Below, piece by piece: positions 8,599-17,500 of a stretch of 64,000 bases of DNA; within the stretch, counting starts at the first letter, position 1; each line of letters opens with the position of its first letter. Both the position numbers and the translations under genes were made by a program. The notes beneath the pieces are model-generated. The model ran no database searches. It saw only the letters and a program-made list of their open reading frames with translations, and had not been told where the DNA came from. The stretch is from Cytophagales bacterium (GTDB taxonomy: Bacteria; Bacteroidota; Bacteroidia; Cytophagales; Spirosomataceae), in NCBI GenBank assembly GCA_013298025.1, contig JAAFJE010000001.1, forward strand, positions 310,001 through 374,000, given 5' to 3'.

Positions 8599-10809
8599 AT
8601 GCCATTACATATTTTAGGTATTCGCCATCATGGCGTGGGGTCGGCTCGATATGTAGCCGAACGCATAGAAGCATTACAACCCGATTTAATTCTGGTAGAA
8701 GGACCTCCTGAAATGACAGAGGCATTACAAGTCATTGGTCACGAGGCACTCAAACCGCCTGTTTCGGTGATGCTATATAATATTGATAATCCACAACAGG
8801 CTGTTTTTTATCCTTTTGCAACGTTTTCTCCAGAATGGGTAGCGGCTTTGTATGCCAATAAAAATCGTATTCCTCTTAGGGCAATAGACTTACCCGTCGC
8901 TATCAGTTTTCAGCAAGCTTTAGCCGAGAACGATACAACATTGTCAGCACCAGTGCGTGACCCGCTCGACTACCTCGCAGAGGTCGATGGCTTTGCTTCT
9001 GGCTCGGCTTTATGGGACCATTATTTTGAAAACCATTTTCAAATTCATACTTCTGCCGAACATTTTGAGGCCGTGATGCTTACGATGAAAACGCTACGCC
9101 AAGCAGCGATTCCTTCGCTTTTGGAAGAAGAAAATACCCTGCGAGAAGCCTATATGCGTGAGTGTATTCGCAAAGCCCAAAATGAACTTTACCAAAATAT
9201 CGTAATAGTATGTGGTGCTTGGCACGCTCCAGCGTTAGTACAAGTTGACACGACTGCCAAAGCCGATGCCAAACTGCTCAAAACTTTACCCAAAACCAAA
9301 ATTAAACCTTTAGCCACGTGGATTGCTTGGACGGCACAACGCTTGGCTTTACAGTCGGGATATGGTGCGGGCATTAGCTCGCCCGGTTGGTATGCTCATC
9401 GTTGGAAGTACCCACAAGATACCGCCATGCTATGGCTTACGCAAGTGGCTGGTTTGTTCAGAAGCAAACAAGCTGATATTTCTACGGCACACGTCATCGA
9501 AGCCTATCGCTTGGCTTGTACCCTAGCCTCGCTCAGAAATCGTCCACAACCAACGCTCAACGAACTCAACGAAGCTGTTATTTCGGTGATGTGCATGGGC
9601 GATGCTGTCCTTTTTCAATTGGTTGAACAAGCCCTTATCATAGGCAACAAACTAGGAAAAGTACCAGAAGATATACCAAAAGTACCTTTGCAAGAAGATT
9701 TTGAAAAGAAAATCAAAAGTCTTCGGCTATCTCTTACAGCCAATGCCAAACAATATGATTTAGATTTACGACAAGAAAATGATTTGAAACGAAGCGTTTT
9801 TTTACATCGTTTGGCTATGCTCTCGGTCACTTGGGGAAGAACAGTAGAGAATCGGAACAAAGGAACTTTCAAGGAATCATGGGTGCTAGAATGGTCGCCT
9901 GCCATGATATTGGAGCTTATCGACAAAGCCTATTATGGCAATACGGTACAGATTGCCGCCCAGCAAGTTATTCTCCAACAACTACAAGCAGAACAAAAAC
10001 TAGGTAATATTACGTCCTTGCTGTCGAGGGTTATTCCAGCAGAATTGTTTGAATGTATAGAAGCTTTGTTGTTGGCTATTCAAAATTTGGCAAGTGTGTC
10101 GGCCGATGTGGTCGATTTGATGGCAGCGTATCCAACTTTAGTGCAGGTGAGTCGGTATGGCAATGTACGAAAAACAGACCTGTCGATGATGCAAAAAATT
10201 GCCGACGGACTTTTCACACGCATTTCCATTGGGCTGGGCAATGCCTGTTATGGCCTCGATGAAGCCAATTCCGAACAAATGTTTCGGCATATCGTAGCCG
10301 TTAATGAAGCCGTTCGTTTAAACCAACAAGAAGAAGCACAAACACTGTGGCTCAATACCTTACAACAATTATTGGCTCGCACGGGTATTCATCCACTCAT
10401 TTTGGGCTGCACAAGCAGGCTCTTATTCGATGCCCAAATCTGGACTACCTCCGAGGCCGAACAACACTTTGCGTATGCCCTTTCTCCTGCCAATCCACCA
10501 AGCGATGTGGCTGCATGGATAGAGGGATTTTTGAAAGGAAGTGGTGCTATTTTAATTTATGACGATACACTTTGGAATTTATTATACGCTTGGGTTGCAT
10601 CGTTGTCGGAACAACATTTCACGGAGTTACTTCCTATTTTACGCAGAACTTTTTCGCAATTTGAATATGCTCAACGCAAACAAATCGGAGAAAAAGCTCG
10701 TAAAGGCTTGGTCGCTATCAGTGCTTCAACTCTTGGAGCATCGCCTGACATAGACGAGCCGAGAGCCGAGATGATTTTGCCGATACTAGAACAATTGATG
10801 GCTGTTTAA
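8599..10809 (+). CDS. DUF5682 family protein (YehM-like)
   Basis: 736 aa; N-terminal 'LHILGIRHHGVGSARYVAERIEALQPDLILVEGPPE' typical of the family. Confidence 0.8.
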   Translation: MPLHILGIRHHGVGSARYVAERIEALQPDLILVEGPPEMTEALQVIGHEALKPPVSVMLYNIDNPQQAVFYPFATFSPEWVAALYANKNRIPLRAIDLPVAISFQQALAENDTTLSAPVRDPLDYLAEVDGFASGSALWDHYFENHFQIHTSAEHFEAVMLTMKTLRQAAIPSLLEEENTLREAYMRECIRKAQNELYQNIVIVCGAWHAPALVQVDTTAKADAKLLKTLPKTKIKPLATWIAWTAQRLALQSGYGAGISSPGWYAHRWKYPQDTAMLWLTQVAGLFRSKQADISTAHVIEAYRLACTLASLRNRPQPTLNELNEAVISVMCMGDAVLFQLVEQALIIGNKLGKVPEDIPKVPLQEDFEKKIKSLRLSLTANAKQYDLDLRQENDLKRSVFLHRLAMLSVTWGRTVENRNKGTFKESWVLEWSPAMILELIDKAYYGNTVQIAAQQVILQQLQAEQKLGNITSLLSRVIPAELFECIEALLLAIQNLASVSADVVDLMAAYPTLVQVSRYGNVRKTDLSMMQKIADGLFTRISIGLGNACYGLDEANSEQMFRHIVAVNEAVRLNQQEEAQTLWLNTLQQLLARTGIHPLILGCTSRLLFDAQIWTTSEAEQHFAYALSPANPPSDVAAWIEGFLKGSGAILIYDDTLWNLLYAWVASLSEQHFTELLPILRRTFSQFEYAQRKQIGEKARKGLVAISASTLGASPDIDEPRAEMILPILEQLMAV

Positions 10810-10848
10810 AACTACATATATCGTTAAAAATGAATACCATATAAACTT

Positions 10849-12027
10849 ATGTCGAACGAACAAGAATTAAAAAAATGGCGATTGATATTGGGGGGTGACG
10901 AAGCCGACGGCACTGGATTTGTACTTTCGGAAGAAGAAAAACAACTCGACCACGCCCTTACGGTTTTGTATGATTTTGATAAAAGACAACGCTTCGACTA
11001 CAAGGCCGAAAAAGGAAAAGGCGGACGAGAAAGTTCGAGTCCTAGCGTAGCACGCTGGCTAGGAGATATTCGTAAATATTTCCCCCAAACGGTTGTGAAT
11101 GTCATGCAACAAGATGCCCTCAAACATCCTGATTTGCAGCGTAAAATGATGCTAGAACCAGAAATTTTAGCCCAAACAACCCCAGATGTGCATTTGGTGG
11201 CAACCCTCATGGAACTTGGTAAACTGATTCCGAGCAAGACCAAAGAAACGGCTCGAAAAGTAGTGAGCCAAGTAGTAGATGAACTCATGCAAAAACTCGA
11301 ACAACGCACCATTGCAGCCCTCAAAGGAGCATTGAATCGTTCGACAAGAAGCCGTAATCCTCGCTACAATGAAATAGATTGGCACACGACTATTCGTAAA
11401 AACCTCAAACATTATCAACCTGATTATAAAACGATTATCCCTGAATTACGCATTGGTTACGGAAGAAAAGCCAAGCGAACGTTGAAAGATGTTGTGCTGT
11501 GTATCGACCAAAGTGGCTCTATGGGCACATCGGTGGTGTATTCGGGTATTTTTGGGGCGGTGATGGCTTCTTTGCCGCAAGTAAAAACCCGTATGGTGGT
11601 GTTCGACACGCAGGTATCTGACCTCACCGAAATGCTACAAGACCCCGTAGATTTGCTGTTTGGTGTACAGTTGGGCGGTGGTACCGACATCAACCTCGCC
11701 TTGAACTATTGTCAGGGCATTATCAACAAGCCCAACGATACTATTTTGGTATTGATTACCGATTTATACGAAGGCGGCAACCTCGAACAAATGAAACGAC
11801 GCACCTTAGAAATTGTAGCCTCTGGCGTACAGATGATTTGTTTGCTTGCCCTCAACGACGAAGGTAGCCCGTCGTATGAACGAAATTTGGCAAAATTCAT
11901 GGCCGAAAATGGCGTACCAGTATTTGCTTGTACCCCCGACGTTTTTCCCGATTTGATGGCGGCGGCTATTCAAAAACAAGATATTACACAATGGGCTGCC
12001 AGCAATGAAATTGTACTCAAAAGTTAA
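10849..12027 (+). CDS. VWA domain-containing protein (YehP-like)
   Basis: MIDAS-type 'VVLCIDQSGSMGTSVVYSGIFGAV' and 'GGGTDINLAL'. Confidence 0.88.
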   Translation: MSNEQELKKWRLILGGDEADGTGFVLSEEEKQLDHALTVLYDFDKRQRFDYKAEKGKGGRESSSPSVARWLGDIRKYFPQTVVNVMQQDALKHPDLQRKMMLEPEILAQTTPDVHLVATLMELGKLIPSKTKETARKVVSQVVDELMQKLEQRTIAALKGALNRSTRSRNPRYNEIDWHTTIRKNLKHYQPDYKTIIPELRIGYGRKAKRTLKDVVLCIDQSGSMGTSVVYSGIFGAVMASLPQVKTRMVVFDTQVSDLTEMLQDPVDLLFGVQLGGGTDINLALNYCQGIINKPNDTILVLITDLYEGGNLEQMKRRTLEIVASGVQMICLLALNDEGSPSYERNLAKFMAENGVPVFACTPDVFPDLMAAAIQKQDITQWAASNEIVLKS

Positions 12028-12236
12028 ATAAAATACCGATGGATAGAAAAACAATCCTAAATTTAATACATCCATCATTTACCATAAATCCCTTAAAAAC
12101 AAACACTTAAAACAGAAAACGCCATTCTTCAACGTACTTTCTTACTTCGTTCTTGACTTTGGGCTAAAAAAGTTGTTTCTTGCTAAAAACACCATTTTTA
12201 GCAAACACAAAACTTTTCTCCCCATACGCATCAACA

Positions 12237-13670
12237 ATGGAAAAATCTATAAAAGTTTCGACAGAAGTAGGCAGACTGAAACGACTACTCATTCATAGTC
12301 CCGACAGCGGTTTAGGTAAAGTAGTGCCTTCTAAGGCCCAAGATTGGCTTTTTGAAGACATCATTCACCTCGACACCATGCGTAAGCATGAGTATGATTA
12401 TTATGTAAAAACCTTGCTGTATTTTCTCGACCCTGCTAAAATCAAAGGTCGATTGGCAGCCATTGATGCCGACGAGGCACGTAATTTTTTCAAGCCAGAA
12501 CATCCCGATTACTTTCATTCCGATAAAGTAATAGAAGTACAAAAATTATTATCTGATGTACTTTCCGACCGCAGTACTTGCACCCGATTGGTAGCAGCCG
12601 TATGTGCCATAGAGCATTGTTCCTTTACAACCCAAACCGAATTACTGCAATATCCTGCCAGCGAATTGGCGAAAATTTTGATTTCGGGCATGACACCCGA
12701 AAAGCAAATGCTCTTCGCTCCTATTCCCAACTTTATTTTTACCAGAGACATTGGTATTACCATCAACGAACATTTGTTGCTCAACAAACCAGCCAAAAAT
12801 GCCCGTTCGAGAGAGGCTTTGCTGATGCAATACATTGTTTTTTACCATGCTATGTTTGCTGAAATTCGGAATAATATTATCGAAATTCCAGAAAATGAAC
12901 ATCATTTTTTGATGCCCGAAGAACAAAAAAATGGCAATGCCGCAACGCTAGAAGGAGGCGACGTAATGATGGTTGCCCCCAATCATTTGCTCATTGGTAT
13001 TTCGGAAAGAACAACGGTGTATGCTGCCAAACAAGTGATTCAGTTGCTTTTTGAAAAAGCAGTTTTAGATAAAGTCACCTTGGTAAAAATTCCGAAAAAG
13101 CGAGATTATATGCACATTGATACCGTTTTTACGCAGGTCAAACGCAATATGTGGGTGCTGTTGGGGTCTTTAGGTAAAAAAGCCAAACAAGAAGATGAAA
13201 CCTACATCAAACTTGGCTTGATTAAACCCAAAGCTTCAGAAGAATTAAAGATTATTCAGTTTAGAAGAAATGAAAAAGAACCCAAAACAATCGCTTATTT
13301 AGAAGATTTGCTCACCGAAATTTCGGTAAAAGACTTGGGCTGTAACCCCGCCGAAGTGCAATTTGTGTATTCGGGCAACAACGAATTTCCGTATGGCGAC
13401 CGTGAACAATGGACTGACTCTTGCAATTTGTTGGCTTTGAAAGAAGGCGTAGTCATTGGCTACGACCGCAACGACAAAACCTTAGAGGCATTCAAAGCAT
13501 TGGGGTTTGAGGCTATCAAAACGGCTGATTTATTGCAAGATTTTGAAAGTGGTAAACGTTCGCCCGATACCATCGAAAATACCTTTATTTTGTTGCCTTC
13601 CGCCGAATTATCAAGGGCCAGGGGTGGCTCACATTGTATGTCGATGCCCTTGTTAAGAAGCGACTTTTAA
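12237..13670 (+). CDS. Arginine deiminase-like (guanidino-group modifying) family protein
   Basis: 'EVGRLKRLLIHSPD', 'TLEGGDVMM', C-terminal Cys motif 'ARGGSHCMSMPL'. Start taken at ATG 12237. Confidence 0.8.
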   Translation: MEKSIKVSTEVGRLKRLLIHSPDSGLGKVVPSKAQDWLFEDIIHLDTMRKHEYDYYVKTLLYFLDPAKIKGRLAAIDADEARNFFKPEHPDYFHSDKVIEVQKLLSDVLSDRSTCTRLVAAVCAIEHCSFTTQTELLQYPASELAKILISGMTPEKQMLFAPIPNFIFTRDIGITINEHLLLNKPAKNARSREALLMQYIVFYHAMFAEIRNNIIEIPENEHHFLMPEEQKNGNAATLEGGDVMMVAPNHLLIGISERTTVYAAKQVIQLLFEKAVLDKVTLVKIPKKRDYMHIDTVFTQVKRNMWVLLGSLGKKAKQEDETYIKLGLIKPKASEELKIIQFRRNEKEPKTIAYLEDLLTEISVKDLGCNPAEVQFVYSGNNEFPYGDREQWTDSCNLLALKEGVVIGYDRNDKTLEAFKALGFEAIKTADLLQDFESGKRSPDTIENTFILLPSAELSRARGGSHCMSMPLLRSDF

Positions 13671-13741
13671 GCCATTAAAAAACTCATAATAAGCATTTTA
13701 CAAAAAACTTATTGTACTTCATTTTCAACAACTATTGTACT

Positions 13742-14671
13742 ATGCGTTCTCAAACAACGGCTCATATACTGATGATTCGCCCTGTTCGTTTTGGATTCAA
13801 CGAGCAAACGGCTACGTCTAATGCTTTTCAAAACATAAGTTTTGGCGAAGCTACCCAAGCAAATGCCCAAACAGAAGCTTTGCAAGAATTTGACCAGATG
13901 ACGCAACACCTCAAAAGATTGGGCGTTGACGTAATTGTGATAGACGATACCCCCGAACCGCATACGCCCGATGCTATTTTTCCAAACAATTGGGTTTCTT
14001 TCCATAACAATGGTACTGTGATTACGTATCCGATGCAGGCCGAAAATCGTCGTTTGGAAAGACGAGAAGACATTATTACTACATTAGAAAAACAATTCTA
14101 TATCAATCGTCGGGTCGATTTGTCTGGGTTTGAAGCCCAAGAAGCATTTTTGGAAGGCACAGGCTCGATGGTGTTGGACAGAAAGCATAAAATTGCCTAT
14201 GCGTGCTTGTCGCCTCGCACGCACGCCTCCGTACTCAAAGCCTTTTCGATACAAATGAACTACGATATTGTATCGTTTACGGCCGTTGATGCCCAACAAC
14301 GACAAATTTACCATACCAATGTATTGATGTGTGTAGGCGATATGTTTGCGGTAATATGCCTAGAAGCGATACCCGACCTCGACGAGCGTATCATGGTACG
14401 CAATACTTTAGAACAAACAGGCAAGCAAATTGTGGAAATCAGTTTGGCACAAATGAACCAATTTGCTGGCAATATGCTAGAAATCAAAAACTTGCAAGGC
14501 GACAAGCTATTAATCATGTCTGATGCCGCTTATTACTCGCTCACGCCTGAGCAAATCGGTACGCTGGGTGATTATTGCAGTATTCATCATTTCGACCTAA
14601 GCATGATTGAGGGCAATGGCGGCGGCTCGGCTCGATGTATGATGGCAGAAATACATTTACCAGTACGCTAA
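13742..14671 (+). CDS. ctlX: Citrulline utilization hydrolase CtlX-like / arginine deiminase-related protein
   Basis: 'HILMIRPVRFGFNEQTA', 'DAIFPNNWVSFH', 'GGGSARCMMAEIHLP'. Confidence 0.78.
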   Translation: MRSQTTAHILMIRPVRFGFNEQTATSNAFQNISFGEATQANAQTEALQEFDQMTQHLKRLGVDVIVIDDTPEPHTPDAIFPNNWVSFHNNGTVITYPMQAENRRLERREDIITTLEKQFYINRRVDLSGFEAQEAFLEGTGSMVLDRKHKIAYACLSPRTHASVLKAFSIQMNYDIVSFTAVDAQQRQIYHTNVLMCVGDMFAVICLEAIPDLDERIMVRNTLEQTGKQIVEISLAQMNQFAGNMLEIKNLQGDKLLIMSDAAYYSLTPEQIGTLGDYCSIHHFDLSMIEGNGGGSARCMMAEIHLPVR

Positions 14672-14775
14672 GTTTCGGAACTTTTCAGCAACGAAATTTG
14701 TACTACAGCTAAGGCTTTAGGCACAGAAATTTTGTACCTTTGTTGATATTTTGATACGTAAAAAATCTTTACATC

Positions 14776-15102
14776 ATGGTAACAGTAACTGACACAGCAG
14801 CAAATAAAATCAAAGAACTTCGTGATAAAGAAGGACTTAGCAATGAATATAACGTAAGAGTAGCCGTAGAAGGTGGGGGTTGCTCTGGCTTGATGTACAA
14901 CCTCGACTTTGCTTCTGAAATGAAAGCTTCCGATATGATTTTTGAAGACAAAGGCGTTAAAATCATGGTTGATAAAAAATCTATTTTATACTTGGCTGGC
15001 ACCGAACTTGATTTTTCTGATGGCTTGAATGGAAAAGGCTTTCAGTTCAAAAACCCTAATGCTACTCGTACTTGTGGCTGTGGCGAAAGTTTTGCGGTAT
15101 AG
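14776..15102 (+). CDS. HesB/IscA family iron-sulfur cluster assembly protein
   Basis: 108 aa; 'GGGCSGLMYNLDF' and C-terminal 'TCGCGESF'. Confidence 0.9.
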   Translation: MVTVTDTAANKIKELRDKEGLSNEYNVRVAVEGGGCSGLMYNLDFASEMKASDMIFEDKGVKIMVDKKSILYLAGTELDFSDGLNGKGFQFKNPNATRTCGCGESFAV

Positions 15103-15122
15103 TCGATGCTATTGATACGCAC

Positions 15123-15162
15123 AAAAAAGCCTAGTTTAACAAGCTTAAACTAGGCTTTTTTT
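15123..15162. terminator. Bidirectional intrinsic terminator
   Basis: GCCTAGTTTAA/TTAAACTAGGC stem flanked by A-run and T-run, between convergent genes. Confidence 0.9.
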
Positions 15163-15204
15163 ATGACTCAGCCATTTTTAAAACAGCTTTATTTTTCTAT
15201 TCCG

Positions 15205-15666
15205 TTATCCTTCGTTTACTTCCATTTTGGGGCTTGCGTCTTGTTGGTTGATATAGCTCAATTTATGTGCCCAAGCATTGGCAATATTATAGGCCCTCGT
15301 CTTGGCTTCTTCGGCTTTTTCACCTTCAAAATTCTCTTCGATGGTTTGATAAAAAAGCACCAACCACTGTTCAAAATGCGGAATCGTCAATTGATGTACA
15401 CTGTTGATAATCAGGTGTGGTCGCAACGGATGGCCGTCGTAATCGTCTTTTCCAAACAAAATCATTTCCCAAAAATTATACATTTTAGGCAAGTGTTTTT
15501 CCCAATTTACCCGTGCTACGCCATCAAATACATGACCAAGCATAGGATTTTCTCGCACTTTTTCGTAAAAACGATTCACGAGCAATTCTACATCTGCACG
15601 GGTTTCTAGCTTACGCTTGACCGACTGCCCAGCTTGTGATGGTGGCATTTGTTCCATACATTTCAT
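15205..15666 (-). CDS. Group III truncated hemoglobin
   Basis: 'VNRFYEKVRENPMLGHVFDGVARVNWEKHLPKMYNFWEMILFG...HFEQWLVLF'. Confidence 0.85.
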   Translation of the reverse strand: MKCMEQMPPSQAGQSVKRKLETRADVELLVNRFYEKVRENPMLGHVFDGVARVNWEKHLPKMYNFWEMILFGKDDYDGHPLRPHLIINSVHQLTIPHFEQWLVLFYQTIEENFEGEKAEEAKTRAYNIANAWAHKLSYINQQDASPKMEVNEG

Positions 15667-15723
15667 TGGTTATTTTTCCAGTAAATAACACTTTTTTCTA
15701 CTAGATTCATTCCCGTAACTACC

Positions 15724-16542
15724 TTATTTTTGCACAATTTTTGCCAATTTATGATACAAAGGCGTTTTGCTCTTTTCATTTTTAGGGCTGTACTTGCCTT
15801 GAATAATCGGGAAATACATGACCCTACGGCGTGATTTTTCGCCCACAAAAGGACAAACCTCTACCCTATGCCACAAGTCACCATCGTGTACCGTGAGGTC
15901 GCCAGCTTCGATGTTGAGGCCTACTTCGTTGGGGTCGGGGTTGTGGTCGATGAATTGTTTTTTCAAAAACAATACCTTCATTTTACTCAAATTATGCGTA
16001 CCGGGCAGTACACGCAAACCACCATTTTCAAAAGGACAGTCGTCGAGGTGCGTCCCAACATTGAGCATTTTCAAGATTTTTTGTCCTAAAAACAAATCCC
16101 TTGGGCTATCGGTATGCCAGCCCATTTGCGAAAACTTACTGTTGTCTTCGTTGATATAATGATTGAATACCAAGCCATCTTTCTCGGTTTCGCCAATACG
16201 ATTGTTGTTGGGGTCGAGCAAGGTAAGTAAAGCCTTCAAACGAGGGTCTTGTAAATACTCATGCAACGCAGGGCTGTATTGCGACAAGAAGCACATCCGC
16301 TGAATCATGGGTTGACCGTTGGCATCTTTCCCAAATTTCAAAGGTGTACCATTAACCTTATCAATGCCTTTGTTCAGCCATTCTTTCTCGACACGATGTG
16401 CCTCCGCTAAGAACGTTTTGACCGTTTCTTTAGAAAGAAAATTTTTAAAATGTAAAAAGCCATATTTATTGAAATAGGCTCTTTGCTCGTCTGTAATGGT
16501 TTCGCCAAGGGTAAACGTTTTGGCTTCAAAGTTTTCTAGCAT
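15724..16542 (-). CDS. Phytanoyl-CoA dioxygenase (PhyH) family protein
   Basis: 'YGFLHFKNFLSKETV', 'GWHTDSPRD', 'VHDGDLWHR' Fe(II)/2OG residues. Start chosen at MLENFEAKTF (16542); the upstream ORF extension is repeat-like sequence. Confidence 0.8.
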   Translation of the reverse strand: MLENFEAKTFTLGETITDEQRAYFNKYGFLHFKNFLSKETVKTFLAEAHRVEKEWLNKGIDKVNGTPLKFGKDANGQPMIQRMCFLSQYSPALHEYLQDPRLKALLTLLDPNNNRIGETEKDGLVFNHYINEDNSKFSQMGWHTDSPRDLFLGQKILKMLNVGTHLDDCPFENGGLRVLPGTHNLSKMKVLFLKKQFIDHNPDPNEVGLNIEAGDLTVHDGDLWHRVEVCPFVGEKSRRRVMYFPIIQGKYSPKNEKSKTPLYHKLAKIVQK

Positions 16543-16644
16543 AACACCTCTATGTTTATATATTGGGGTGGTTGATTGTGAGTCAGTGAATTGTGAATGA
16601 GTGAGTTGTGAGTAAATTATTTTCAAAAATTTATTTCTATAATT

Positions 16645-16688
16645 CACCACTAACTCATGCACAACTCACCATTAACTCATGCACAACT
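16645..16688. repeat. 22-bp direct repeat x2 (CACC[A]YTAACTCATGCACAACT)
   Basis: CACCACTAACTCATGCACAACT followed immediately by CACCATTAACTCATGCACAACT (one mismatch). Confidence 0.9.
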
Positions 16689-17434
16689 TACATATAATTC
16701 AAGTCGTTATTTTTCTTCAACTTAATGATATGCAAGGCATTGAGTATCAAAATAACAGGATACGTAGGGTCAAATTCGTGCCATTTTACACCAAAGTTGG
16801 CTCTTCCGCCTAATTTGTGGTGGTTGTTGTGATACGACTCGCCCATCATCAAGAAATCGAAAGGCAGCAAGTTTTTGGCTGTATCGTTTACTTTAAAATT
16901 CACATAGCCATATTTATGAGCAAACCAGTTGATTACTACGCCATGCACAGGCCCCATCAAATAGTGAATTGGCAACAAAGCATATTCCCAGCCGTGGGTA
17001 GCGTATTTCATGTAAAACAACGTGTAGAGCGTTCCCCACGCAATTCTAATCAACCACGAATCGCCTAGTTTTTCCATAAACATCCAGTTGGGTACATTTT
17101 TCTTGAACTTAGGCTCAACGTTGGCACGGTCGTACAAGAAATCATTGTAAATGTTTTTGGTTTTCCACATCATATCGAACAAGTTTTTAGAATAACTCGG
17201 CGAATGTGGGTCTTTTTCGGTATCGGCATAAGCGTGGTGTAAGCGGTGCATAATGCCATAAGCTTTCGGACTCAAAAAGGACGAACCTTGGGTAATGAAT
17301 GTAACCACATAAAAGAACTTTTCCCAGCCTTTAGACATCGTAAACATCTGATGAGCAGCGTATCTATGTAAGAAAAACGTCTGTGAGAAAAGCGACAAAT
17401 ACCAATGTGCTACAAAAAAAATAAGAATTTCCAT
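16688..17434 (-). CDS. Acyl-CoA / fatty acid desaturase
   Basis: Histidine boxes 'HRYAAH', 'HRLHHAYAD', 'HNNHH'. Confidence 0.88.
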   Translation of the reverse strand: MEILIFFVAHWYLSLFSQTFFLHRYAAHQMFTMSKGWEKFFYVVTFITQGSSFLSPKAYGIMHRLHHAYADTEKDPHSPSYSKNLFDMMWKTKNIYNDFLYDRANVEPKFKKNVPNWMFMEKLGDSWLIRIAWGTLYTLFYMKYATHGWEYALLPIHYLMGPVHGVVINWFAHKYGYVNFKVNDTAKNLLPFDFLMMGESYHNNHHKLGGRANFGVKWHEFDPTYPVILILNALHIIKLKKNNDLNYM

Positions 17435-17500
17435 GAAAAAGGGGATGATTAAATTATCTACAAAATTAGTCGAGTAAAAGCTGCTTTAGGCTGACAAAAG

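Noticed and set aside
15163-15609. Plus-strand 148-aa ORF
   Set aside because: Antisense to the clearly coding truncated hemoglobin gene and starts inside the terminator.
16543-16662. N-terminal extension of the PhyH ORF ('MHELVVNYRNKFLKIIYSQLTHSQFTDSQSTT...')
   Set aside because: Translation of the ACTC-rich repeat cluster; the normal start is MLENFEAKTF at 16542.
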